Shown: positions 44,086-53,833 of the stretch, one piece after another
Position numbering within the stretch: position 1 is the first letter of the stretch
How the letters are laid out: each line of letters begins with the position of its first letter
Origin: Nocardia cyriacigeorgica
GTDB lineage: Bacteria > Actinomycetota > Actinomycetes > Mycobacteriales > Mycobacteriaceae
Length of the DNA stretch: 64,000 nt
Assembly: GCF_010858045.1 (NCBI RefSeq)
Contig: NZ_JAAGVC010000006.1
Span: forward strand, 86,681 to 150,680
Reading direction: 5' to 3'
Position numbers and translations under genes: made by a program
The notes under the pieces: generated by a model
Seen by the model: the letters and a program-made list of their open reading frames with translations, nothing else
What the model was told of the DNA's origin: nothing
Databases searched by the model: none

Positions 44086-46116
44086 GTGGTCTCTTTTATT
44101 GTGACAGGCGGTACCGGATTTTTGGGTCGTCGTGTCGTGCAAGGAATTCTGGACAATGAACCGGACGCACAGGTGCATGTGCTGGTTCGCCCCGAATCGC
44201 TGGCCAAGTTCGCCTCGCTGGCGACTCGCTGGCGCGGGAGGGAACGGCTGCACCCGCTGGTCGGCGACCTGACCGCGGACGGCCTCGGACTCACCGAGCC
44301 CGCACCCGCCGCCGATCACATCATCCATCTCGGCGCCGTCTACGATATGACCGCCGACGAGACCACCGCGCACGCAGCGAATGTGCGCGGCACGAATTCG
44401 GTTCTGGCACTGGCGAAACAACTCGACGCGGTGCTGCATCACGTTTCATCGGTGGCGGTGGCCGGTGATCATCGCGGCCAGTTCTTCGAAGAGGATTTCG
44501 ATCTCGGGCAGCGCCTGACCTCGCCCTACCACCGCACCAAGTTCGCGGCAGAGAAAATGGTGCGCGAATCCCAGGGTGTGCGCTGGCGGGTGTATCGGCC
44601 GGCGATCATCGTCGGCGATTCCCGTACCGGCGAAATGGACAAGATCGACGGCCCCTACTACTTCTTCCCCGCCATTGCCGCGCTCGGCGGGCTGCCCGCC
44701 GACTTGCCGCTGCCGCTGCCCGATCTCGGCGCGACCAACGTGGTTCCGGTCGACTACGTGGCCGCGGCCATGGTCGAGCTGGTACGCAGGCCGGGCCTGG
44801 ACGGGCGCACGTTCCACCTGGTGAATCCGCGCCCGCAACCCTTCGGTGAGATCTACGGCGCGCTCGCCGCCGCGGCCGGCGCGCCCTCGGGCGTGGGTCC
44901 GCTGCCGGGCAGCCGTCGCGCGTTGAGTGGGCTGTCGCATCTGCCCGGCGTGCCCGCGGTGCGCGATTTCCTGTTGGAACGGGTGGGCATTCCGGCCGCG
45001 GTCGCGCCGCACGTGTCGTTCTCGGCGGAGTTCGTCTCCGATTCCACCCGCGCGCTGCTGCGCGGGCTGCCGGTGCCGGAGTTCGACAGCTACGCGGCCC
45101 GGCTGTGGGAGTACTGGCGCGCCAACCTCGATCCGGATCGTCACCGGCCCGCCTCCGCCGAGGAGATCTTCACCGGCCGGGTAGTGCTCATCACCGGCGC
45201 GTCGTCGGGAATCGGGCTGGCCACCGCGCATGCGGTGGCGCGGCGCGGTGCGACAGTGCTGATGGTGGCGCGTGGCCGCGCGGAGTTGGCGGCCGCGGCG
45301 GAGGCGGTGGGTGCCGATGGCGGTGACGCGCACGCCTATCCATGCGATATCACCGATGCCGAGGCCGTCGACACCCTGGTCGCCACGATTCTCGCCGACC
45401 ACGGCGGGGTCGACTACCTGGTGAACAATGCCGGCCGGTCGATCCGCCGCTCGGTGGTCAATTCCACCGACCGGATGCACGACTTCGAACGGACCATGGC
45501 GGTCAACTATTTCGGCGCGGTCCGGCTGATCCTGGCGCTGCTGCCGTCGATGCGCGAGCGCCGCTTCGGCCACATCGTCAACATCTCCTCGATCGCGGTG
45601 CAGACGAAGGTGCCGCGGTTCGCCGCCTACGTCGCCAGCAAGTCGGCGCTGGACAATTTCAGTGAGATCGCCGCGGTGGAGAATCGCGATGCGGGTATCA
45701 CGTTCACCTCGGTGCGGATGCCGTTGGTGCGCACGCCGATGATCGCGCCGACCGATCTCTACCGTTCACTGCCGGTCCCCGATCCTGCGCAGGCGGCGGC
45801 CATCGTGGTGCGGGCACTGGTCGAACGCCCCGACCGGATCGACACGCCGGTCGGCACGTTCGCGCAGGCGGTGGAGCTGCTGATGCCGTCGGTCAAGCGC
45901 ACGATCATGCACCAGGGGTACCGGATCTTCGGTGAATCGAAGGCCGCCGCCGGGGTAGCGCCGCGGCCGGAAGGCCCCGGTGCGGCCACCGCCGATCAGT
46001 TCGCCGAGCAGCCGCGCAACCCGTTGACCGCGCTGTCGCCGGTCCTGCTGCCGCTCATGGCCTTGCCGGGTCCGGCGGCGCGGATGGCCAGGGTGGTTCC
46101 GGGCCTGCACTGGTAA
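44086..46116 (+). CDS. acrA1: Fused multifunctional acyl-CoA reductase (acrA1-like)
   Basis: A 676-residue two-domain protein. Residues 1-340 form an extended SDR of the thioester-reductase (male sterility) type: TGGTGFLGRRVVQGIL, YHRTKFAAEKMV. Residues 365-620 form a classical SDR: LITGASSGIGLATAHAV, NNAGRSIRRS, NISSIAVQTKVPRFAAYVASKSAL. The layout matches M. tuberculosis Rv3391 (acrA1) and Marinobacter-type fatty acyl-CoA reductases that make fatty alcohol for wax esters. It starts with GTG, with AGGGG upstream. No wax ester synthase is in the window. It is convergent with the cutinase gene. The symbol is by likeness. Confidence 0.88.
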   Translation: MVSFIVTGGTGFLGRRVVQGILDNEPDAQVHVLVRPESLAKFASLATRWRGRERLHPLVGDLTADGLGLTEPAPAADHIIHLGAVYDMTADETTAHAANVRGTNSVLALAKQLDAVLHHVSSVAVAGDHRGQFFEEDFDLGQRLTSPYHRTKFAAEKMVRESQGVRWRVYRPAIIVGDSRTGEMDKIDGPYYFFPAIAALGGLPADLPLPLPDLGATNVVPVDYVAAAMVELVRRPGLDGRTFHLVNPRPQPFGEIYGALAAAAGAPSGVGPLPGSRRALSGLSHLPGVPAVRDFLLERVGIPAAVAPHVSFSAEFVSDSTRALLRGLPVPEFDSYAARLWEYWRANLDPDRHRPASAEEIFTGRVVLITGASSGIGLATAHAVARRGATVLMVARGRAELAAAAEAVGADGGDAHAYPCDITDAEAVDTLVATILADHGGVDYLVNNAGRSIRRSVVNSTDRMHDFERTMAVNYFGAVRLILALLPSMRERRFGHIVNISSIAVQTKVPRFAAYVASKSALDNFSEIAAVENRDAGITFTSVRMPLVRTPMIAPTDLYRSLPVPDPAQAAAIVVRALVERPDRIDTPVGTFAQAVELLMPSVKRTIMHQGYRIFGESKAAAGVAPRPEGPGAATADQFAEQPRNPLTALSPVLLPLMALPGPAARMARVVPGLHW

Positions 46117-46125
46117 TCCGGCAGC

Positions 46126-46788
46126 TCAGAGCAGGCGAGCCGCGAAGTCGGCTGCCGCGGCGATGGTGTCGCGGTAGCCGACGTGCGCGTCCGGGTTCAT
46201 CGCGCCGAGCTCACAGATCGGATCGCCTGGCGCGCAATAACTCCTGGTCCGGCCCGCATAGATGTCGGTGACCGACCACGCGTTGAGCCGCAGCGGATCA
46301 CCGAACAGCAGCACCGCGGCGATCCGTGGCGCCAGCGCGGGCGGCAGCTGCCGGATTCCCGGCATCAGGGCCATCACTCCGGTGCCCAGCGCCCCGTGCA
46401 CGACGAGGGCACCCTGTGAGTACCCGGTGACGATGTAGCGCTGTCCCGGACACTGTGCGGAACGGTCGACGAGGTGGCCGACCAGATCGGTGGTGCCCTG
46501 GCCGACCGACCCCGGGTCGAGCAGGTCGGCGGGATAACGCACCGGATAGGCCCCGACGCTCACCGGAACCGTCTCGGTCACCGCGGCGTACAGCGGATCG
46601 CCCACCACCGCACCGAGATAACCCGGCTCATGGGTGCCGCGGGCGACGACCAGTTCCGCCGCCGCACAGCCGTCTCCCCTGGCCGCAGCACTCCAGCACC
46701 CGGTACCGAGCGCGAGCAGAACTGCCGCGAATAATGTTGCCGCAGTACGAATAATGGTCCGACCACACTGTCCGGCCATCGTGATCAC
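46126..46788 (-). CDS. Secreted cutinase family serine hydrolase
   Basis: A 220-residue alpha/beta hydrolase. The N-terminal signal peptide (RTAATLFAAVLLALGTGCWSAAA, about 14-36) has a Cys after Gly that only partly fits a lipobox. The catalytic Ser is in GYSQGALVVHG, and the second pair is Asp in CAPGDPICELG with His in DAHVGYRDT. The region ELVVARGTHEPG is typical of actinobacterial cutinases, which hydrolyse lipid esters outside the cell. The GTG at 46788 or ATG at 46779 may start it. It is convergent with the acyl-CoA reductase with only 9 bases between. Confidence 0.92.
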   Translation of the reverse strand: MITMAGQCGRTIIRTAATLFAAVLLALGTGCWSAAARGDGCAAAELVVARGTHEPGYLGAVVGDPLYAAVTETVPVSVGAYPVRYPADLLDPGSVGQGTTDLVGHLVDRSAQCPGQRYIVTGYSQGALVVHGALGTGVMALMPGIRQLPPALAPRIAAVLLFGDPLRLNAWSVTDIYAGRTRSYCAPGDPICELGAMNPDAHVGYRDTIAAAADFAARLL

Positions 46789-46935
46789 CGCCGTTCACAC
46801 CCGAAAGTGCCTGCCGGGGAGACGGTGTCGGCACACCGGCCCGGCCGTATCCGCGAAGGTACGAACGGTGCCCTACCGGGTCAAGCCGGATGCGCCAACC
46901 GATATCGACTCAACGCCCAACCGTGTCCTGATCCG

Positions 46936-47222
46936 TCACGGAACGAGCACCGCGGCGCCGCGAATCGTCCGTGCGCGAGGTCGCCGAGGGCGCGATCGGC
47001 GGCGTCGAGCGGATCGGGGTGGGTGGCCAGGTGGATGCGCTGCCGGCCCGCGGCGGCGAGGAACTCGTGCGCGTCGTCGCGGGTATTGGCGGTGACGCAG
47101 CGGATCTCGCGTTCCCGGAACAGATGCCGCTGATAGTTCATGGCCGGGACATCGCTGAGGTGTATGCCCGCGGGCCGCTCCCCATCGGGCCCGGCGTGCG
47201 CACTCGCCAGCACCGCATCGGC
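46936..47222 (-). pseudogene. Zinc-dependent alcohol dehydrogenase remnant, frameshifted
   Basis: On the minus strand the C-terminal part of a zinc-dependent alcohol dehydrogenase is recognisable (GIHLSDVPAMNYQRHLF, REIRCVTANTRDDAHEFL, PLDAADRALGDLAHGRF). After HGRF the frame runs on into unrelated sequence, while the expected ending GAAVLVP-stop lies in the neighbouring frame (stop at 46936-46938). This shows a frameshift in the last codons. The N-terminal catalytic and NAD-binding domains are missing. It is a decayed gene. Confidence 0.7.
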
Positions 47223-47352
47223 GATACCTGTCGCTGACCTGCTGCTCCATCGCACTCCTCGTGCTCGACGACGAGCGGTGTGGACGGTTTCTGCGACGAA
47301 GACTACTCCGCTGTGACGACCCGGCCGTCCGATGGGCGTGGTGACGCCGCGG

Positions 47353-48183
47353 TCAGAAACGAGATGCCAGCACATCCGCGGCTTCCCGCGCGAGACTCAT
47401 GAGCATGCGAGCCTGACTGCTGATATCGGTGGCGGACCGGTCGGCCCCTACCCGGGTGCTCAGCGACAGAGCCGCGACCGCCATCCCCCGCCTGCGCACC
47501 GGCACCGCGACACAACCTATTCCGGGCACCGATTCCTCATTGTCGACCGCGACGCCCTGCCGGTGCCGGATACGGGCCAGTTCACGGTGTAGTTCGACGC
47601 GGTCGCCGATGGTGCGTGCGGTGAGCTGCGGTAGCCGCTCCCGGAACGAGGCGTCGACCACACTCGGCTCCAGTGCGGCCAGCATGGCCTTGCCGAGAGC
47701 GGTGCTGTGCGCTGGCATGCGCCCGCCCAGCCGGGTGGGGACGTTCGCGGTATGCCGGCCGCCCACTTTGTCCAGGTAGAGGACCTCGCGCCCGTCCAGC
47801 ACACCGAGGTGCCCGACGAGTTCGAGATCGCTGTGCCTGCACAGGTCGTGCAGCAGCGGGCTCACCGCGTCGCGGATTTCGTTGTGCCCAGCGGCCAAAC
47901 CGCCGAGTTCGAGCACGCGCAGGCCGAGCCGGTAGCCGCCGGGTGCGTGCGCGAGCCATCGCAGCCGGATCATCTGATCGAGGATGCGGTGGACGGTGGA
48001 GCGGGGCAAGCCGGTGCGTTCGACCAGTTGGTGCAGGGTGAGTATCGGGGTGGCACCGTCGAAAGCGTCCAGGATGAGGGTCATCCGCTCGATCATCGAG
48101 ACCGGCGGCTCGGGGCGTGGCACCGGATCCCGACCGGCCCGCAACGCGCCGGTCCCGGGGTGAGTCGGCACCTCGACCGTCAA
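47353..48183 (-). CDS. IclR family transcriptional regulator
   Basis: A 276-residue regulator. The N-terminal winged helix shows LHQLVERTGLPRSTVHRILDQMIRLRWL (about 50-77). The C-terminal effector domain contains YLDKVGGRHTANVPTRLGGRMPAHSTALGKAML and the closing GVAVDNEESVPGIGCVAVPV. IclR proteins bind small acids. TTG 48183 is preferred, as GGAGG lies 6 bases upstream; another TTG at 48189 touches that site. It is on the same strand as the decayed dehydrogenase, which may once have been its target. Its present target is unknown. Confidence 0.9.
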   Translation of the reverse strand: MTVEVPTHPGTGALRAGRDPVPRPEPPVSMIERMTLILDAFDGATPILTLHQLVERTGLPRSTVHRILDQMIRLRWLAHAPGGYRLGLRVLELGGLAAGHNEIRDAVSPLLHDLCRHSDLELVGHLGVLDGREVLYLDKVGGRHTANVPTRLGGRMPAHSTALGKAMLAALEPSVVDASFRERLPQLTARTIGDRVELHRELARIRHRQGVAVDNEESVPGIGCVAVPVRRRGMAVAALSLSTRVGADRSATDISSQARMLMSLAREAADVLASRF

Positions 48184-48301
48184 GATCAACCTCCATCGTG
48201 CAGCGGGTACAGCTTAGGAGCGGTGCACCCACGGGCAGTATGGATTCGGCCGGCCGAGACCACGATCACATACCGGCCGGTCTCGGTATCACGGGTCGCC
48301 G

Positions 48302-49765
48302 TCAGTTGGGCAGCAGCGGGGTGATGAGCCTGCTGCACAGCCATCGGCCATCGACGAGCTCCATGCGAGCCGACATCGAGATCTGCTCGGTCTCCTCCGG
48401 TTTGCCCGGCGGCGAGTTGATCTGGGTGAGCAGCACATCGACGTCGGCGACGGTGTCGGCAGCGCTCATGGTGGCGGTGCATGCGGCGTCGGCGGCACGT
48501 GACCGGATCGGGTCGGAGGCCACGAGCATCCCGACCACCGGCAGCACCCCCTGCGCCTGGGTTTCCCATTCGCCGGTGGCGCCGTCATAGACGCGTTGCT
48601 CCCATCTGTCGGGATCGTCGTAGTCGTAGGTGGCCATCAGCTTGCTGTACTCGCAGGCCGCGTGTTCGGCGGCCGCCTGTGCCCCGGCGGGCGGCGTGGG
48701 CGGTGCGGGCATCTGCGGGTCGCCGCCGCCGCGCAGCACCACCGCGGTGATGGCGGCGGCGGCGAAGAGCGCGAGGGCGGCGAGCGCCGCGGCCAGTGGT
48801 TTGCGTGCGGTGCGCCATCGCGATGCCGGCGCCCGGTTCATCGCGGAAGTGGCGACCGCGGGCCGGTCGCCGGATCCGGCTCCCGGCGCGGCGTTCGGAG
48901 ACAACGCTGTCGGGCCGGTCGCGCGCGGCGCGGTCAATGCCCGGCGGGCAGCGGCCGCCAATTCACCACAGCTGCCGTATCTTTCGTCGCGATTCTTCGC
49001 CATGGCTCTCGCGATGACGTCGTCGAAGGCCGGTGGAACCGCCGGGTTGCGCGCGCTCGGACGCGGCACCGGTGCGTTGAGGTGGGCGGCGATGAGCTGA
49101 CCGGTGCTGGCCCCGGGATAGGGCAGCTCCCCGGTCAGCATGTAGTAGAGGGTGCAGCCGAGGGCGTACACATCGGCGCGGTGGTCGGTGTCGGCGCGCA
49201 ATTCGAACTGCTCCGGCGCCGCGTAATGGAAACTGGCGTACAGCTCCCCGGTCCTGGTCAGGCCGTCGACGCGGTCGAGGGCCTTCGCGATACCGAAATC
49301 GGTGAGGTAGACCTGCCGTTGCGGTCCCCATTCCAGCAGGATGTTGGCGGGTTTGACATCTCGGTGCAACACACCGAACCGATGCGCGTGATCGAGGGCC
49401 TTCGCCGTTTCCTCGGTGATCCGGACGGCGTCGGCGGGCCGGATCGGCCCCTCCCGCAGTGCGGTCGCCACATCGGTGCCCTCGATGTACTGGATCGACA
49501 TCCACAGCCGGTCCTGCTCCTGCCCCCTGGCATACACCGCGACGATATTCGGGTGCGCGAGCCGCGCCGCGGTATCGGCTTCCCGCAGGAATCGTGCGCG
49601 CACCTCGTCGTCGTCCCCGATTACGGGGCTGAGCAGCTTCAACGCGACCATCCGAGGCAGATCCCGGTCATGCGCCAGGTACACCTGCCCCATGCCGCCC
49701 TCCCCCAGCAGCCGTTCGATCCGATAACCGGCGAACTCCTGCCCCACCGCCAGCCGTCGATCCAC
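48302..49765 (-). CDS. Membrane Ser/Thr protein kinase (Pkn type)
   Basis: A 487-residue Hanks-type kinase. Motifs in order: GEGGMGQVYLAHD (P-loop, about 20), MVALKLL (Lys), GVLHRDVKPANILL (catalytic loop), LTDFGIAKAL, and YAAPEQF. A membrane helix lies at about 321-346 (ARKPLAAALAALALFAAAAITAVVL). A C-terminal extracellular domain of about 120 residues with a few cysteines follows. GTG 49765 (MDRRLAVGQEFAGY) is chosen since GGAGG lies 8 bases upstream. The extracellular domain is not the PASTA type, so the signal sensed is unknown. The gene stands alone on the minus strand. Confidence 0.93.
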   Translation of the reverse strand: MDRRLAVGQEFAGYRIERLLGEGGMGQVYLAHDRDLPRMVALKLLSPVIGDDDEVRARFLREADTAARLAHPNIVAVYARGQEQDRLWMSIQYIEGTDVATALREGPIRPADAVRITEETAKALDHAHRFGVLHRDVKPANILLEWGPQRQVYLTDFGIAKALDRVDGLTRTGELYASFHYAAPEQFELRADTDHRADVYALGCTLYYMLTGELPYPGASTGQLIAAHLNAPVPRPSARNPAVPPAFDDVIARAMAKNRDERYGSCGELAAAARRALTAPRATGPTALSPNAAPGAGSGDRPAVATSAMNRAPASRWRTARKPLAAALAALALFAAAAITAVVLRGGGDPQMPAPPTPPAGAQAAAEHAACEYSKLMATYDYDDPDRWEQRVYDGATGEWETQAQGVLPVVGMLVASDPIRSRAADAACTATMSAADTVADVDVLLTQINSPPGKPEETEQISMSARMELVDGRWLCSRLITPLLPN

Positions 49766-49877
49766 CCGCAATCCCTCCACGAAACTGCCGCATACCTTAG
49801 CGGATGGGCGGGGCCCGCCGACCGCCACGAATTCTCATGGCGCGGGGGTGTGGATCGTGCGTGCGACGGGATTCGGC

Positions 49878-50339
49878 TCAGAGACCGGGCCACCCGTACC
49901 GGGAGGAACCGGGCGCCAAGCCCGCCAGCCGGGGCTGGGCGGCCTGCTGCGGCGCGGGCTGCGGTGGGGATGCCTGGGTGCGGGCGGCGTCGGCGATGGT
50001 GCGGCGGTAGGCGTCCATGTCCATCCAGCGGATCTGCTGGACCAGTTCTTCGAGGTGGCCGGCGGGCAGGTAGCCGGCCTGCGAGTACACCAGCAGGCCT
50101 TCACGGAAACCCATCAGCCACGGATAGCTGTCGACCTGGGCGGCGGCGACCAGGCCGGGTTCGGCCTCACCGTCGATGGTGGCGTGCACGATGTCCGGAT
50201 GAGTATCGGCCGAGGATTGATAGACCGGCGCGAAACGGGTGCACCAGCCGCACCAGGATGCCCAGAACTCCACCAGCACGATGTGGTTGCTCGCGATGAC
50301 CTGGTCGAAGGTCTGCTGGGTGAGCGCTCTCGTCGGCAT
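49878..50339 (-). CDS. Thioredoxin family protein
   Basis: A 153-residue protein with a thioredoxin fold: LVEFWASWCGWCTRFAPVY, where CGWC is the redox-active motif (about 35-38). The TIDGEAEPGLVAAAQVDSYPWLMGF part carries the cis-loop, here with Tyr-Pro. A C-terminal tail of about 40 residues is rich in Pro, Gln and Ala. There is no signal peptide, so it acts in the cytoplasm. ATG 50339 has GGGAGGA upstream. It is divergent from the maleylpyruvate-isomerase-like gene. Confidence 0.9.
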   Translation of the reverse strand: MPTRALTQQTFDQVIASNHIVLVEFWASWCGWCTRFAPVYQSSADTHPDIVHATIDGEAEPGLVAAAQVDSYPWLMGFREGLLVYSQAGYLPAGHLEELVQQIRWMDMDAYRRTIADAARTQASPPQPAPQQAAQPRLAGLAPGSSRYGWPGL

Positions 50340-50602
50340 CGGTGTTCCTCCCGGCGACCGGCTCGGACCCGAGTCGCTCCTCGCGTGCAACCGACCTCGA
50401 ATCCTGGCACAGAACGCGCCCGCCCGCGCGCCGAGGTCGCCCGCACTCACCGCGATCGCCTCGCCGACCGGGCAGCTGCGCCGGGACAGGACGGCGCCGG
50501 CCTCATCCCGCGCTCGCCGATGAATTCCGTCCTCTCGACCGGTCCTATCCCTGAACGGCCGGTGTGCGCGGCCGGCCGATGCGCGACGAACAGGAGTCGA
50601 CA

Positions 50603-51232
50603 ATGACCGAAACCGATGTCCGGGCGGTGGTCGCCGAGCAACGCCGATATCTCACCGAGGTGCTGGGTGGGCTGGACGAAACGGGCTGGGACGCGCCGAC
50701 GCTGTGCGAGGGGTGGCGGGTGCGCGAAGTCGTCGCCCACATCACCATGCCGTACCGGCTCTCGCTGCCGCGGTTCGTCCTCGGCATGATCAGGGCAGGC
50801 GGCAATTTCAACCGCATGTCCGATCGCAGCGCCCGCGCCGACGCGGCGCACATGACCTCGTCACAGCTGCTGACCTGCCTGCACGACAACGTGCACCACC
50901 CATGGAAGCCGCCCGGCGGTGGCTACGTCGGCGCCCTCAGCCACGACATCATCCACGGCCTCGATATCACCGTCGGCCTCGGCCTCGACGACGTGCTGCC
51001 CGAACATCGGCTGCGACCGGTGCTGGAATCGGTGCGGCCGAAGCAGGTGAAGTACTTCGGCGTCGACCTCGACGGCATCCAGCTGCGCGCCGACGACCTC
51101 GACTGGACCTACGGCACCGGCGCCCCGCTCACCGGCCGCGCCCAAGACCTGCTGCTGGTGTTGTGCGGACGCAGCCTCCCGGCAGGTCGTCTGCGCGGTT
51201 CTGCGGCGGATCGGTTCAGCGCCGCCCGGTGA
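50603..51232 (+). CDS. Maleylpyruvate isomerase/mycothiol-dependent family protein (DinB fold)
   Basis: A 209-residue DinB-fold protein of the TIGR03083/maleylpyruvate isomerase family: WDAPTLCEGWRVREVVAHIT with the metal-binding His, and SHDIIHGLDITVGLGLDD with further His ligands. Family members use mycothiol, the small thiol of actinobacteria, in isomerase or transferase reactions. ATG 50603 has AGGAG before it. The real substrate is not known. It is the first of three DinB-fold genes in about 5 kb. Confidence 0.87.
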   Translation: MTETDVRAVVAEQRRYLTEVLGGLDETGWDAPTLCEGWRVREVVAHITMPYRLSLPRFVLGMIRAGGNFNRMSDRSARADAAHMTSSQLLTCLHDNVHHPWKPPGGGYVGALSHDIIHGLDITVGLGLDDVLPEHRLRPVLESVRPKQVKYFGVDLDGIQLRADDLDWTYGTGAPLTGRAQDLLLVLCGRSLPAGRLRGSAADRFSAAR

Positions 51233-51291
51233 GTCCGGCGCCGCCGAAAATTCATCCCACGCTTGCGTGGCCCGCGCGGTACAGTCCCCCG

Positions 51292-51813
51292 GTGGCATGG
51301 ATAGCCCCCGAGATCGATCGGATCGAGACGTTGTCCGTGGCCGAGGAACGGCCGATGTTGCAGTCCTGGCTGGCCTACCACCGCCAGACGCTGCTGCTGA
51401 AATGCGCGGGCCTGGACGCCGCTCAGCTCGCGCAACGGTGCGTCGCCCCGTCGAAGATGTCCCTGCACGGTCTCGTCCGGCACCTCACCGAGAACGAACG
51501 CGGCTGGTTCCGCGTCACCGCCGCCGGCGAATCCCTCGGCTACCTCTACTGCTCCGAGGACAATCCCGACGGCGATTTCGACGACGTCCCGGACTCCGAC
51601 CCGGCCACCGACCTCGCCACCTACCACCGCGAGATCGAAGCGGCCGACGCCGCCGTGGCCGCCCTCCCCCTCGACCACCGCTGCCACCACCCCGTCACCG
51701 GCACCGAATACACCCTGCGCTGGATCTACCTGCACATGATCGAGGAATACGCCCGCCACAACGGCCACGCCGACTTCCTCCGCGAACGCATCGACGGACG
51801 GACGGGCGAGTAG
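51292..51813 (+). CDS. DinB family protein (DUF664, mycothiol transferase-like)
   Basis: A 173-residue four-helix DinB-like protein: MLQSWLAYHRQTLLLKCAGLDAAQLAQR, MSLHGLVRHLTENERGWF, and LRWIYLHMIEEYARHNGHADFLRERIDG. The three histidines that bind the metal are visible (SLHGLVRHL, HNGH). GTG 51292 is the likely start; TACAGT about 10 bases before it suggests a leaderless transcript. It follows the previous DinB-fold gene by 59 bases and is followed by a hairpin. Confidence 0.87.
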   Translation: MAWIAPEIDRIETLSVAEERPMLQSWLAYHRQTLLLKCAGLDAAQLAQRCVAPSKMSLHGLVRHLTENERGWFRVTAAGESLGYLYCSEDNPDGDFDDVPDSDPATDLATYHREIEAADAAVAALPLDHRCHHPVTGTEYTLRWIYLHMIEEYARHNGHADFLRERIDGRTGE

Positions 51814-51860
51814 GACATCCGCCGGCTGCGCCGCGGCCGAATGCGGCCGGCTGCACTCCC

Positions 51861-51882
51861 CCGGGGCACCGAGCTGCCCCGG
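51861..51882. terminator. Hairpin between the DUF664 gene and leuA
   Basis: CCGGGGCA (51861-51868) pairs perfectly with TGCCCCGG (51875-51882) around 6 bases, in the 119-base gap between convergent genes. Confidence 0.65.
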
Positions 51883-51932
51883 AGCGAACCGGGCGGTGCG
51901 ATGATCGCGGGCGACCACCGCACCGCCGACCG

Positions 51933-53699
51933 TCAGATCATCGAGGGCACGGCCGTGTTCGCGGCCACCATCACCGCGGCCATGGACGCGGTCAGCACGG
52001 AATCGCTACGGCCACACGACCATCCGGTTCGGCCGTTGATCCGGTACTCGAGGTAGGTGATGGCCGGACCGGCATTGCCTGCTCCGAGCGATTGCTGATG
52101 CAGGGCCAGGACTTCCACCGGGCGGCCGATGTCCCGGAGCGCGCAGGCCAGTGCGTCGATCGGCCCGACGTCGTGATGGTCGGTGGTGTGCGTGCGCCCG
52201 TCGGCGGTCAGGGTGATGGTGGTAGTGGATTCGCCGGACTGCCAGTGGTCGAGGGTCACGGTGGCGGAACCGGTGGCCAGGTAGGTCCGGTCGAACAGTT
52301 CGCGCAGCTCGGCCGCGGTGATCTCGGCACCGGTGCCGTCGGTGTGTTGCTGTACGTGCCGGGCGAAATCGATTTGCAGGCGCCGCGGCAGGTCCATGCC
52401 GAATTCACTGTTCAGCAGGTAGGCGATGCCACCTTTGCCGGATTGGGAATTCACCCGGATCACCGCGTCGTAGCTGCGGCCGAGGTCGGCGGGGTCGATC
52501 GGCAGATACGGGACCTGCCAGTCGAGCTCGCGTTCGGGGCGGCCGGTGGCGGCGGCGCGGGCACGGTGCTCGGCCAGTCCCTTGTTGATGGCGTCCTGGT
52601 GGGTGCCCGAAAACGCGGTATGCACCAGATCGCCGACGTAGGGATGGCGCTCGGGGATGGGCAGCCGGGTGCAGTGTTCGACGGTGCGGCGGATCTCGTC
52701 GATATCGGAGAAGTCGATCATCGGGTCCACACCCTGGGCGTGCAGATTCAAGGCGAGGGTGGCGATGTCGACGTTGCCGGTGCGTTCACCGTTGCCGAAC
52801 ACGCAGCCCTCCACCCGCTGCGCCCCGGCCAGCACGGCGAGTTCGGCGCAGGCGATGCCGGTGCCGCGATCGTTGTGCGGATGCACCGACAGGATGACGC
52901 CGTCACGCCGCGCCAAGGTGCGATGCATGTACTCGATCTGATCGGCGTACACATTCGGCGTCGCCACTTCCACCGTCGCAGGCAGGTTGAGGATCACCGG
53001 CCGTTCGGGCCTGGCATCCCACAGCTCGGTCATCGCATCGCAGATATCGCGCACATAACCCGGTTCGGTCAAGTTGAACACCTCCGGGGAGAACTCGAAG
53101 CGCACATCGGGCAGATCGCCCGCGAATTCGAGCACATCGCGTCCGCCCGCCAGGATCATGTCGCGCAGTTCACGAATGTCCTTGCCGAGCACGGTGTTGC
53201 GCCATACCGGCGCGGTAGCGGTGTACATGTGGATGACGACCTCGTTGCGCAGTCCACGCACCGATGCGACGGTCCGTTCGATCAGGTCCCGCCGGGCGGG
53301 CGTGAACACCACAATGGTGACGTCGGACGGCACGATATCGGTGTCGGCCAGCAACCGCACGAAATCGAAATCGGTCTGCGAGGCCGACGGATAGCCGACC
53401 TCGATCTCCTTGTACCCCATGGCGACCAGCAGTTCGAAGAATCGCCGTTTGCGTTCGGGATCCATCGGTTCGGCCAGCGCTTGATTGCCGTCACGCAGGT
53501 CGACCGGCACCCACAGCGGCGCCTCAACGATCTGCGCCGAAGGCCAATCACGGTGCACCAGTGGCACATCCACACGTTCGTAGACGTTGCGGTAGCGGTG
53601 CGAGGGCATCTGCGAATGCCGCTGCCGGTTCCACGCGGGAGCCTGCGCGGGGATGCGGCCCGCCGGCGTGTCGATGGTGGGGAATGCACGCGATGTCAT
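51933..53699 (-). CDS. leuA: 2-isopropylmalate synthase
   Basis: A 588-residue enzyme that condenses acetyl-CoA and 2-oxoisovalerate, the first step of leucine synthesis. The DRE-TIM barrel starts with [18 protein letters not shown], and the metal motif is [12 protein letters not shown]. The C-terminal regulatory domain contains [14 protein letters not shown]. The long N-terminus (about 40 residues) is typical of mycobacterial LeuA. ATG 53699 follows AGGAAG. A leader peptide with four Leu codons and an attenuator hairpin lie upstream, so leucine controls it. Confidence 0.96.
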   Translation of the reverse strand: MTSRAFPTIDTPAGRIPAQAPAWNRQRHSQMPSHRYRNVYERVDVPLVHRDWPSAQIVEAPLWVPVDLRDGNQALAEPMDPERKRRFFELLVAMGYKEIEVGYPSASQTDFDFVRLLADTDIVPSDVTIVVFTPARRDLIERTVASVRGLRNEVVIHMYTATAPVWRNTVLGKDIRELRDMILAGGRDVLEFAGDLPDVRFEFSPEVFNLTEPGYVRDICDAMTELWDARPERPVILNLPATVEVATPNVYADQIEYMHRTLARRDGVILSVHPHNDRGTGIACAELAVLAGAQRVEGCVFGNGERTGNVDIATLALNLHAQGVDPMIDFSDIDEIRRTVEHCTRLPIPERHPYVGDLVHTAFSGTHQDAINKGLAEHRARAAATGRPERELDWQVPYLPIDPADLGRSYDAVIRVNSQSGKGGIAYLLNSEFGMDLPRRLQIDFARHVQQHTDGTGAEITAAELRELFDRTYLATGSATVTLDHWQSGESTTTITLTADGRTHTTDHHDVGPIDALACALRDIGRPVEVLALHQQSLGAGNAGPAITYLEYRINGRTGWSCGRSDSVLTASMAAVMVAANTAVPSMI

Positions 53700-53759
53700 G
53701 GTTCTGCTTCCTGGCCGTGCGGCCGTCACGAAAGGAGGTGACCGGCCGACGACGAAACC

Positions 53760-53797
53760 CCACGGCGGGGTGGCCGATCGGTCAGGCCCCGCCGTGG
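53760..53797 (-). terminator. leuA attenuator hairpin
   Basis: CCACGGCGGGG and CCCCGCCGTGG (53760-53770 and 53787-53797) form a perfect 11-bp stem with a 16-base loop. It overlaps the last codons and stop of the leader peptide and lies about 60 bases before leuA. A ribosome moving over or stalled in the leader should alter its folding. Confidence 0.7.
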
Positions 53798-53826
53798 CGG
53801 TCGAGGAGCAGGCGGTACGCGAGCAT
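53782..53826 (-). CDS. leuL: leuA leader peptide, 14 residues with four Leu
   Basis: On the minus strand a short frame ATG 53826 - TGA 53782 reads [14 protein letters not shown]; residues 2, 6, 7 and 8 are leucine. A TATAGT box (53834-53839) lies 7 bases before the ATG, so the message is probably leaderless. The end of the frame enters the 5' arm of a perfect 11-bp hairpin. This is the layout of transcription attenuation by leucine codon stalling, known for leuA in actinobacteria. No upstream antiterminator arm has been worked out. Confidence 0.75.
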   Translation of the reverse strand: MLAYRLLLDRHGGA

Positions 53827-53833
53827 GGCCTAG

